From: Alphaproteobacteria bacterium
GTDB lineage: Bacteria; Pseudomonadota; Alphaproteobacteria; UBA8366
DNA: 7,841 nucleotides
Assembly (NCBI GenBank): GCA_018665505.1
Contig: JABJCS010000572.1
Span: 1 to 7,841 of the forward strand
Reading direction: 5' to 3'
Shown: piece by piece, positions 1 through 5,659 of the stretch
Numbering within the stretch: the first letter of the stretch is position 1
Layout: every line of letters begins with the position of its first letter
Translations under genes and position numbers: made by a program
The notes under the pieces: model-generated
What the model was told of the DNA's origin: nothing
Database searches by the model: none
Seen by the model: the letters and a program-made list of their open reading frames with translations, nothing else

Positions 1-54
1 CGCAAACATCATGATATGCGACCCCTCAACGGGCATTTTGATTTCATCGGCCAC
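1..54 (-). CDS. Probable MaoC-like (hot-dog) acyl dehydratase, N-terminal 18 codons only
   Basis: Partial gene running off the left edge; only residues 1-18 are visible. Read leftward from a GTG at 54-52, the peptide is MADEIKMPVEGSHIMMFA and stays open to base 1. The stretch EGSHIMMFA resembles the start of MaoC-like dehydratases with an N-terminal hot-dog domain, where it usually continues as an 'FARxIGDPNP' motif. Such proteins hydrate enoyl-CoA thioesters or dehydrate 3-hydroxyacyl-CoAs in the cytoplasm. GTG is chosen because an AAGGAG Shine-Dalgarno (67-62) lies 7 nt upstream; the internal ATG at 36-34 has no such site. The gene follows the CoA-transferase in the same direction with a 64-bp gap, so co-transcription is likely. 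The start is well supported, but the family call rests on a very short peptide. Confidence 0.55.
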   Translation of the reverse strand, partial: MADEIKMPVEGSHIMMFA

Positions 55-61
55 GGATTTT

Positions 62-67
62 CTCCTT
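62..67 (-). promoter_or_regulatory. Ribosome binding site fixing the GTG start of the MaoC-like gene
   Basis: On the minus strand the sequence reads AAGGAG, then 7 nt, then GTG. It is the only strong Shine-Dalgarno match near this start and is what makes GTG preferable to the internal ATG 18 nt further in. Confidence 0.6.
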
Positions 68-118
68 CATCCTTTGCTCACTCGGCAGGAAGAGAGGATG
101 TGATTCCGATGCGTTCGG

Positions 119-1324
119 TCAAGCGTCGGCGGCGGGAAGATCAGGGCCGCCGATGACGCCTTCTCTGGCGAGGGCGTCGATGGAGACACCGTCGTAGCCG
201 AGGTGTTGCAGTATTTCGCTTGAGTGTTGCCCGAGATGCGGCGCGGTTCCCTTGGGCGATCCGTTCTCGGGTGGCTTAACACCTGCCAGATTTGGGACAG
301 GTGCCGGTGTAATTAGGCCAGGTTGGTCCAGCCAATTCACAGCGTTGTCCGCCTTCGCCTGCGGATGCTTTAGGAACTCGGCATAGTCGTTCAAGATTTC
401 ATGGACGATTCCGGCTTCGGTCAGGCGTGCCGACCAATAAGCCGACGGGAGCCCGGACATCGCGTTGTTGATCGCCGGTGTCAGTAAATTGGCATGCGCG
501 TGCCGGGTAACGGCGGTCGCGAAGCGGGTGTCGTCCGCCAGGTCCGGCCGTGCGATGGCATCGCAGAAGGGCGCAAACTCAGTGTTGCGCATGACGACCA
601 GAGTGATCCAACCGTCGCTGGTCGAGAAGACGCCGTGCGGCGAGGCCCCCGGGGTCATCTCACCGCCCTCGAGCGTGTTGGCGATCAGCCTCACGCTTTG
701 CATCGCGAGGCCGGAGCGCATTAGGGAGTTATCAATATAGCAACCCTTCTCCTCGTCGCGTTTGGCGTAAAGCGCGGAAGAGAGTGCCTGGAACGAATAG
801 AGTCCGGTCGCCATGTCGACGGGGATAAACATGATCCGGTGCGGTACGCCGTCCTCGCCTATGTTGGAATTCATCATGCCGGTCAGCGCCTGGAGTGCCG
901 GATCGAGGGCGGGGCGTCCGGCCAGCGGTCCCGTTTGCCCGAAGCCCGAGACCGAGAGATAAATCACGCCTGGGTTCTTAGCGGAGACGGATTCGTAGCC
1001 AAAGCCGAGGCGCGCGGCGACGCCGGGGCGGAAACCTTCCATGAAGACGTCGATACTCTCTGCCAGTTTCCACAGAATGTCCTTACCGGCGTCGCTCTTT
1101 AGGTCGAGCGCTAGGCTTCGTTTGCCGAGATTGCCAGTGATCGAATAGGCGGTTTGATCGTCGTAGGTGACGCCCAGTTGGCGCGCCCAATCGCCGCCGA
1201 TCACGGGTTCGACCTTGATCACGTCCGCGCCTTGCTGCGCCAACATCATACCGCAATAGGGCCCCGCGATCCCCTGACTGAGATCGAGAACGGTTATTCC
1301 GGCGAATGGTGCGTCGTATCCCAT
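119..1324 (-). CDS. Class III (CaiB/BaiF family) CoA-transferase
   Basis: Full-length 401-residue member of the CaiB/BaiF (formyl-CoA transferase-like) family, which moves CoA from an acyl-CoA donor to a free carboxylic acid in the cytoplasm. Family landmarks in order: VLDLSQGIAGPYCGMMLAQQGADVIKVE (residues about 12-39, given as the family's N-terminal signature), GD at 44-45, GKRSLALDLK (67-76), FRPGVAARLG (98-107), SGFGQTGP (126-133) and IPVDMATGLY (167-176). Asp170 aligns with the catalytic aspartate (Asp169 of formyl-CoA transferase) that forms the acyl-anhydride and aspartyl-CoA intermediates. The usual NRGKRS reads GNLGKRS, and ENFRPG reads MEGFRPG. The ATG at 1324 is preceded by a strong GGAGGT (1338-1333), spacing 8 nt. 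It is divergent from the thioesterase and upstream of the MaoC-like gene, consistent with a substrate being loaded onto CoA for further steps. The acid and donor are unknown. Family call is firm. Confidence 0.93.
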   Translation of the reverse strand: MGYDAPFAGITVLDLSQGIAGPYCGMMLAQQGADVIKVEPVIGGDWARQLGVTYDDQTAYSITGNLGKRSLALDLKSDAGKDILWKLAESIDVFMEGFRPGVAARLGFGYESVSAKNPGVIYLSVSGFGQTGPLAGRPALDPALQALTGMMNSNIGEDGVPHRIMFIPVDMATGLYSFQALSSALYAKRDEEKGCYIDNSLMRSGLAMQSVRLIANTLEGGEMTPGASPHGVFSTSDGWITLVVMRNTEFAPFCDAIARPDLADDTRFATAVTRHAHANLLTPAINNAMSGLPSAYWSARLTEAGIVHEILNDYAEFLKHPQAKADNAVNWLDQPGLITPAPVPNLAGVKPPENGSPKGTAPHLGQHSSEILQHLGYDGVSIDALAREGVIGGPDLPAADA

Positions 1325-1436
1325 GGCAACTTACCTCCGCAAATCGATATGGAGTGGATTTTATGGCGGGCGATGGCTTTTCATTTCGGGATAGGTGAGT
1401 AAATTCCACGACGTCATTGACAGAATGAGAGCCAAA
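1325..1436. promoter_or_regulatory. Divergent intergenic region between CoA-transferase and thioesterase
   Basis: This 112-bp gap (70 bp if the thioesterase starts at the upstream GTG, 1395) must hold the promoters for both divergent genes. I see the GGAGGT ribosome site of the CoA-transferase (1338-1333), but no convincing -35/-10 pair on either strand and no clear operator palindrome. Confidence 0.4.
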
Positions 1437-1931
1437 ATGCCCGATACCGTTGCTATTCCCGCCCCCTTGGAAATCCACACGGAAACCGTACGGCCCGAAT
1501 GGATCGACCATAATGGTCATATGAACGTCGCCTATTACCTGCTGGCCTTCGACGAGGCAGCGGGCGCGATTTCACAGTATATCGGCTATACGAACGAGTA
1601 CCGGAAAGCGAATAATATCGGCACTTTCGTTGGCGATTATCATATCCATTACGTGCAAGAGGTGATGGAAGGCGACCCGCTGCGTTTTACCTATCGCATT
1701 GTCGATTGCGACGAAAAGCGCTTTCATTACTGGCAGGAAATGTATCACGCGGAGAAAGGGTACCTCGCGGCGCAAGCTGAGGCGATTACGCTTCATATAG
1801 ATATGGAGGTCCGTAAGGTCTCACCGTTCCCGTCGGAAATTTACGAACGCATCCGAGCGATCTACGAGGCGCACAAGCATTTGCCGCTGCCGGAGAATTT
1901 GGGTCGGCAGATTAAGGTGAAGCGGAAGTAG
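1437..1931 (+). CDS. Acyl-CoA thioesterase, hot-dog fold (4HBT-like, HNGHMN type)
   Basis: Predicted cytoplasmic thioesterase of 164 residues that hydrolyses an acyl-CoA to free acid plus CoA. The signature is PEWIDHNGHMNVAYYLLAFDEA (P20 to A41 with this start), in which Asp24, His25, Asn26, Gly27 and His28 occupy the usual active-site loop of 4-hydroxybenzoyl-CoA-thioesterase-like hot-dog proteins. The same signature is typical of the small thioesterases found in carnitine-degradation operons, but no carnitine dehydrogenase is seen here, so that substrate is not implied. The reading frame is open back to a GTG at 1395 (178 residues), and ATG 1425 is also possible. I prefer ATG 1437 because family members usually begin just before the 'IPAPLE' segment and GAGAG (1427-1431) lies 5 nt upstream. 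The gene is divergent from the CoA-transferase and converges with the LLM gene, ending 10 bp from it. It may recycle CoA or release a pathway product. Confidence 0.85.
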   Translation: MPDTVAIPAPLEIHTETVRPEWIDHNGHMNVAYYLLAFDEAAGAISQYIGYTNEYRKANNIGTFVGDYHIHYVQEVMEGDPLRFTYRIVDCDEKRFHYWQEMYHAEKGYLAAQAEAITLHIDMEVRKVSPFPSEIYERIRAIYEAHKHLPLPENLGRQIKVKRK

Positions 1932-1941
1932 CGTCCCCGGC

Positions 1942-2790
1942 CTAGCCGATTTCGTCCCCTAGTCCCATATACTCGTCGACGAATTTCAATACCTCATCAC
2001 GGCCGCGGTTCGGCAGGCCGATGATGGCGCGGGTGAAACCGGCTTCGCGGAATTTCTTCAGTGCGTCACCGTCGCGGGCGCGCTGACAAAATGCGGAGAG
2101 TTCGATTTCATCTGGATCGCGCCCTTCCTCGCTCACGACTTGGCGCATCTTCTCGACCATAGCTTTTGGATCGCGGAGCAGCACGTCGATGGGCATCCAG
2201 CCGTCGCAATAGCGGGCCACCCGTTTCAATGACATATCCGTTGCTCCACCCATATAGACTGGTGGATGCGGGTCTTGCGCCGGTTTTGGGTTGCTGACGA
2301 TGCGCTCGAAATTCACAAATTCGCCGGCATAACTTGCCTCTTCTTCCGTCCAGATCGTCTTCATGGCCTCTACCCGCTCGCGCAGTAGTTTCCAGCGACG
2401 ATCAAAGGGGAAGCCGTGGTTTTCCATTTCTTCTTTGTTCCAGCCGCCGCCGATGCCGAACAGAAACCGACCGCCGGAATAGTGATCGAGGGTGGCGACT
2501 TGCTTCGCGAGCGATATCGGATGGTGCTCGACGACCAGGCTGATTCCAGTCCCGAGTTTCAAGTTCTTGGTGACAGCCGCCGCCATGCCCAAGGTCACAA
2601 ACGGGTCGCTCATGTGGTAATAGGGTTTCGGCAGATCGCTGCCGCCGGGGAAAGGGGTCTCGCGGCTCGCTGGAATGTGGGTGTGCTCACCGACCCAAAG
2701 CGATTCGAAGCTGCGGGTTTCCAACTCGCGCGCTAGATCGTCCGCGCGAATGCCGTATTCCGTATTGTAACTAAAAAACCCGATATCCAT
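1942..2790 (-). CDS. LLM class oxidoreductase, probably F420-dependent type
   Basis: A 282-residue bacterial-luciferase-like TIM-barrel oxidoreductase. Motifs: Glu35-His36 in LWVGEHTHIP (residues 31-40), where the acidic residue plus His aligns with the cofactor-facing pair of F420-dependent LLM enzymes; LGTGISLVVEHHP (79-91); KQVATLD (96-102); SGGRFLFGIGGGW (105-117); then NKEEMENHGFPFDRR. This motif set matches the Rv2161c-like subfamily usually labelled F420-dependent (TIGR03619), but use of FMN cannot be excluded from sequence. Such enzymes carry out hydride transfer or monooxygenation on small organic molecules in the cytoplasm; the substrate here is unknown. ATG 2790 has AGGGAG (2804-2799) 8 nt upstream. 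The gene is a single-gene unit, divergent from the LLM/TauD run and convergent with the thioesterase. It is clearly more distant from the two tandem LLM proteins than they are from each other. Confidence 0.88.
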   Translation of the reverse strand: MDIGFFSYNTEYGIRADDLARELETRSFESLWVGEHTHIPASRETPFPGGSDLPKPYYHMSDPFVTLGMAAAVTKNLKLGTGISLVVEHHPISLAKQVATLDHYSGGRFLFGIGGGWNKEEMENHGFPFDRRWKLLRERVEAMKTIWTEEEASYAGEFVNFERIVSNPKPAQDPHPPVYMGGATDMSLKRVARYCDGWMPIDVLLRDPKAMVEKMRQVVSEEGRDPDEIELSAFCQRARDGDALKKFREAGFTRAIIGLPNRGRDEVLKFVDEYMGLGDEIG

Positions 2791-2869
2791 TGTGCGTTCT
2801 CCCTGTCCCGACGCGCGGTCGCGCCTAGTTTCTTATTTAGTTCGGCGTCCGGGATTTGAAGACAACCTT

Positions 2870-2945
2870 CCGTCATTCCCGCGTAGGCGGGAATCCAGAA
2901 AGATATCCGGAGCCGACTGGATTCCCGCCTACGCGGGAATGACGG
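2870..2945. repeat. Perfect 29-bp inverted repeat of the GTCATTCCCGC...GCGGGAAT palindromic family
   Basis: Left arm 2870-2898 and right arm 2917-2945 are exact reverse complements (29 of 29) around an 18-bp spacer. Each arm is itself a small hairpin, ATTCCCGC - 4 nt - GCGGGAAT, with loops GTAG (left) and CTAC (right). This is the widespread REP/MITE-like repeat of Proteobacteria, similar in core to Neisseria dRS3 (ATTCCC n8 GGGAAT), and known for producing spurious 'FPRRRES' and 'IPAYAGMT' peptides, both of which appear in translations here. No convincing target-site duplication flanks it. It ends 10 nt before the ribosome site of the next gene, so if transcribed it would form a long stem in that 5' leader. 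Confidence 0.9.
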
Positions 2946-2955
2946 TCCTGTATGT

Positions 2956-2960
2956 GAGGT
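2956..2960 (+). promoter_or_regulatory. Ribosome binding site of the compact LLM gene
   Basis: GAGGT lies 5 nt before ATG 2965 and only 10 nt after the inverted repeat. It supports 2965 over the in-frame ATG at 2977 and shows that the repeat lies outside the coding region. Confidence 0.55.
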
Positions 2961-2964
2961 TAAA

Positions 2965-3885
2965 ATGCCAATTGAAATGCCAGCCATCTCGCTGGCCGCG
3001 GTGCCGGGGCGGCGCCATCAAATCATCGAATTCGCCCAGGAAGCGGAAGCGCGCGGGTTTTCTGGTATTTATATGCCATCGCTCGGTGACAACATGGCGT
3101 TGGCGACGGCGCTCGCGACGGCCACTAGCAAAATCGAGTTCGGCACGTCGATCTGTCCGATCTATTTTCGCGCGCCGTTAGATTTGGCTCAACACGCGGC
3201 CTTCATTCACGAACTCTCTAATGGACGGTTTAAGTTCGGCATCGGTGTGGCGCACGCACCGTCTCACTCACGATACGGGGTGACTGTCGGCAAGCCGCTA
3301 TCCGACATACGGGATTTCGTTGCCGAGATCAGGAGTGCGAAGATGATCGGTGAATTGCCGCCGATCGTGCTCGCGACACTGCGCAAGAAGATGATTGCAC
3401 TATCCGCGAAGATCTCCGACGGGATGGTCTTCGCCAACGGCTCGCGCTCTCACATGGCGATTTCGCTCGCAGAGGTGCCGATGGAGAAGCGCAACGACAA
3501 GAATTTCTTTATCGGTGACATGATGCCGACCTGTATCTACGAAAACGAGGCGACGGCGGCGGCGGTTAATCGCAAGACGCTGGTGCATTACGCGCAGCTG
3601 CCGAATTACCGGAACTACTGGAAAGAGGCAGGCTACGAGGAAGAGATGGCCGATGTCGAAAAGGCGATGGCGAATGGGAACGACCCGGAAGAAATCGGTA
3701 AGTGCCTGAGCGAACGCTGGCTCTCGGACAACACGCTGTATGGGTCGCCCTCGAAAGTACTGGAAGGGCTTGAGGCCTGGTATGACGCGGGAATCAAGAC
3801 GCCGATCCTGGTGCCGTCCTCGGCGCAAGGCAATCAGTTCAAGGCGATCCAAGAAGTGTTCGAACTCTGTGCGAGGCTGAAATGA
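2965..3885 (+). CDS. Compact, atypical LLM class flavin-dependent oxidoreductase
   Basis: A 306-residue luciferase-like protein and first gene of the plus-strand run. Recognisable parts: FAQEAEARGFSGIY (residues 23-36), KIEFGTSICPIYFR (56-69), LSNGRFKFGIGVA (84-96) and a C-terminal LYGSPSKVLEGLEAWYDAGIKTPILVP segment (spanning roughly 255-285). Two features are unusual. The Asp/Glu-His pair of the other LLM proteins here is replaced by Ser-Leu (Ser39-Leu40 in YMPSLGDN), and the segment between the barrel motif and ISDGMVF (151-157) is about 20 residues shorter than in the neighbours, lacking the 'YDGEF...QPKP' strand region. An extended helical segment follows (about 200-245). The frame is intact, so this looks like a real subfamily rather than decay. 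Its stop overlaps the next start (ATGA, 3882-3885), indicating translational coupling. Cofactor and substrate are unknown. Confidence 0.82.
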   Translation: MPIEMPAISLAAVPGRRHQIIEFAQEAEARGFSGIYMPSLGDNMALATALATATSKIEFGTSICPIYFRAPLDLAQHAAFIHELSNGRFKFGIGVAHAPSHSRYGVTVGKPLSDIRDFVAEIRSAKMIGELPPIVLATLRKKMIALSAKISDGMVFANGSRSHMAISLAEVPMEKRNDKNFFIGDMMPTCIYENEATAAAVNRKTLVHYAQLPNYRNYWKEAGYEEEMADVEKAMANGNDPEEIGKCLSERWLSDNTLYGSPSKVLEGLEAWYDAGIKTPILVPSSAQGNQFKAIQEVFELCARLK

Positions 3886-4754
3886 AATTCGGTATCAGAT
3901 ATTGCAACACGGCGCGTTATACCAAGGCGGAGAACGCAGTCGAATTGGTGCAGGCGGCGGAAGCGGCGGGTTTCGAGTCCGCGTGGACCGTCGACCACGT
4001 GGTGGTGCCGGAGGGGTACGAATCGAAATATCCCTACACCGATGACGGCAAGATGGCGGGGGGCAAGAATGATATCCCACTGCCGGACCCCCTCATTTGG
4101 ATGAGCTATGTCGCAGCGCGAACCGAGAAGATCAATTTCGGCACCGGCATCCTAATCATGCCGCAACGCAACCCGGTGGTAGCCGCCAAACAGGTCGCGA
4201 CCTTGGATTACATGACCGGCGGCCGGGTGCTGCTGGGTATTGGTGTCGGTTGGATGGAAGAGGAATTCGCCGCCATCAACGCGCCGTTTGAGGCGCGAGG
4301 CCGGGCGACGGACGAGTATGTCGGCGTGATGCGGGAATTATGGACTTCCGATATGCCGACCTATGACGGCGAGTTCTTCAAGTTCAAGGGTGCGCATATG
4401 CAGCCGAAACCGGTCAATGGAACGGTGCCGATTATCGTCGGCGGACATTCCAAGGCGGCGGCCCGGCGGGCGGGACGGCTCGGCGATGGATTTTTTCCGG
4501 CGCGTGGCGTGCCGACGGATCTGTTCGATCTCGCCAAGCGCACGGCGGAAGAACACGACCGCGATCCGGACGCGATTGAATTCACCATCAGCATGCCTGA
4601 GCGCATCGAGGATTTACCGGAATTGGTGAAGGCGGGCGTTGACCGTGTCTTGGTGCCGATCATCAATATGTTCGGTCTCAAGAGCAGCTCCGCCAGCGGC
4701 CCGGACGATTTAGCCCGATGGAGCGAGATCATCGATCAATACAGGGACGCTTAG
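3882..4754 (+). CDS. LLM class oxidoreductase, probably F420-dependent (tandem paralogue 1)
   Basis: A 290-residue luciferase-like TIM-barrel oxidoreductase of the Rv2161c-like (TIGR03619) type. Asp38-His39 in WTVDHVVVP is the conserved acidic-His pair near the cofactor. Further motifs are FGTGILIMPQR (86-96), KQVATLD (103-109), GGRVLLGIGVGW (113-124), GRATDEY (140-146), MRELWTSDMPTYDGEF (150-165) and GGHSKAAARRAGRLGDGFF (187-205). It probably uses F420, or alternatively FMN, for hydride transfer to or oxygenation of a small substrate. ATG 3882 overlaps the previous stop and has GAGG (3873-3876) 5 nt upstream, so it is almost certainly co-translated with the compact LLM gene. The next gene is a paralogue of identical length, about 61% identical by ungapped hand count; identity is high in the barrel core and low in the last 80 residues, suggesting different substrates. 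Confidence 0.9.
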   Translation: MKFGIRYCNTARYTKAENAVELVQAAEAAGFESAWTVDHVVVPEGYESKYPYTDDGKMAGGKNDIPLPDPLIWMSYVAARTEKINFGTGILIMPQRNPVVAAKQVATLDYMTGGRVLLGIGVGWMEEEFAAINAPFEARGRATDEYVGVMRELWTSDMPTYDGEFFKFKGAHMQPKPVNGTVPIIVGGHSKAAARRAGRLGDGFFPARGVPTDLFDLAKRTAEEHDRDPDAIEFTISMPERIEDLPELVKAGVDRVLVPIINMFGLKSSSASGPDDLARWSEIIDQYRDA

Positions 4755-4771
4755 GGAAATAGGGAGACATT

Positions 4772-5644
4772 ATGAAATTCGGACTGCGCTACTGTAACAC
4801 CAATCAATATGTTGACCCGGCGAATGCCGTGGAATTGGCACAGGCGGCGGAGGAGGCTGGGTTCGAATCGGTCTGGACCATCGATCATGTCGTGGTGCCT
4901 GACGAATACGCGCCGAACTATCCGTATTCGGCCGATGGGCGCATGAGCTCCGGTGTCCCTAGCAATCCGCGCCCGGACGCCATCGTCTGGATGACCTATG
5001 TGGCGGCGGCGACGAAGACGTTGAAACTCGGCACCGGGGTTTTGGTGCTACCGCAACGAAGTGTTGTTGTGACCGCGAAGCAAGTGGCGACCCTTGATTA
5101 TATGTCCGGTGGGCGGGTGCTGCTGGGCGTCGGTGTCGGTTGGATGGCGGAGGAATTCGCCGCCCTCGGCGTGCCGTTCGAGCGGCGCGGCAAGCGGACG
5201 GATGAGTATATCGAAGCGATGCGAGAGCTTTGGACCTCCGACCTGCCCACATACAACGGCGAGTTCGTGAATTTCGAGGGCGTGCATTGCCAGCCGCGTC
5301 CAGCGAACGGGACGGTGCCGATCATTATCGGTGGCCACTCCAAGGCAGCAGCCCGGCGTGCGGGGAGGCTCGGCGACGGCTTTTTCCCGGCGCGTGAATA
5401 CGTGGTGGAACTGGTCGACTTGGTCCGCCGCACGGCGGAAGAGGCCGGTCGCGACCCGGACGCAGTCGAGATCGTCACCAATATGCCGGAGGACGAGGGC
5501 GAGATGGCGATTCTGGCGAAAAGCGGCGTTACACGCATGATGGTGCCGGTTGTCGGGCTCGCCGGTGTGAAGGATCGTGGGATCGATGGGCCGGAAGATG
5601 TGCTAAAGTGGCGTGAGACTATCGAGCGCTACGCGGATCTATAA
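4772..5644 (+). CDS. LLM class oxidoreductase, probably F420-dependent (tandem paralogue 2)
   Basis: A 290-residue paralogue of the preceding gene, aligning end to end without gaps. It has the same order of motifs: WTIDHVVVP with Asp38-His39, LGTGVLVLPQR (86-96), KQVATLD (103-109), GGRVLLGVGVGW (113-124), MRELWTSDLPTYNGEF (150-165) and GGHSKAAARRAGRLGDGFF (187-205). Differences cluster at residues 58-69 and after residue 209, regions that in LLM proteins often shape the substrate pocket. ATG 4772 has AGGGAG (4761-4766) 5 nt upstream, and the gap from the previous stop is 17 bp, so it belongs to the same transcript. Its TAA stop (5642-5644) overlaps the ribosome site of the dioxygenase gene. 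The cofactor (F420 or FMN) and substrate remain unknown; the two copies may act on successive intermediates or on related substrates. Confidence 0.9.
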   Translation: MKFGLRYCNTNQYVDPANAVELAQAAEEAGFESVWTIDHVVVPDEYAPNYPYSADGRMSSGVPSNPRPDAIVWMTYVAAATKTLKLGTGVLVLPQRSVVVTAKQVATLDYMSGGRVLLGVGVGWMAEEFAALGVPFERRGKRTDEYIEAMRELWTSDLPTYNGEFVNFEGVHCQPRPANGTVPIIIGGHSKAAARRAGRLGDGFFPAREYVVELVDLVRRTAEEAGRDPDAVEIVTNMPEDEGEMAILAKSGVTRMMVPVVGLAGVKDRGIDGPEDVLKWRETIERYADL

Positions 5645-5659
5645 AGGAGCGAGACAGTC

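Larger units (their letters stand above)
2791..2964. promoter_or_regulatory. Divergent intergenic region between two LLM genes
   Basis: This 174-bp region separates the divergent LLM genes at 2790 (minus) and 2965 (plus). It contains the ribosome sites of both, a short GC palindrome (GCGCG-GT-CGCGC, 2813-2824) just upstream of the minus-strand ribosome site, and the large inverted repeat 2870-2945. Promoters for both directions should be here, but no sigma70-like pair is convincing. The best minus-strand candidate is TTGTCT with an A/T-rich stretch about 17-20 nt downstream, and it is weak. Confidence 0.4.

Noticed and set aside
1395..1436. GTG at 1395 as the thioesterase start, adding 14 residues
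   Set aside because: Kept only as an alternative. The extra residues do not look like the family N-terminus and there is no good ribosome site before the GTG; ATG 1437 fits the family better.
1083..1520. A 145-codon minus-strand frame overlapping the CoA-transferase start and the thioesterase
   Set aside because: It overlaps two strongly supported genes in another frame, has a low-complexity Arg-rich end and no ribosome site of its own.
2791..2869. Sigma70-like promoter for the minus-strand LLM gene (TTGTCT with downstream A/T-rich TAAATA)
   Set aside because: Only four of six bases match at -35 and about three of six at -10, too weak to call as a feature.
2870..2945. CRISPR or attachment-site interpretation of the repeat
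   Set aside because: There are only two arms, in inverted rather than direct orientation, with no spacer series, no cas gene and no integrase nearby.
2733..3181. Open frames on both strands across the inverted repeat, giving peptides with FPRRRES and IPAYAGMT
   Set aside because: These peptides are translations of the palindromic repeat itself, a well-known source of spurious gene calls. They have no good ribosome site and overlap two supported LLM genes.
3400..3852. A 150-codon minus-strand frame opposite the compact LLM gene
   Set aside because: Its translation is Arg/Val/His-rich with no domain, and the plus-strand frame has a recognised fold and translational coupling to the next gene.
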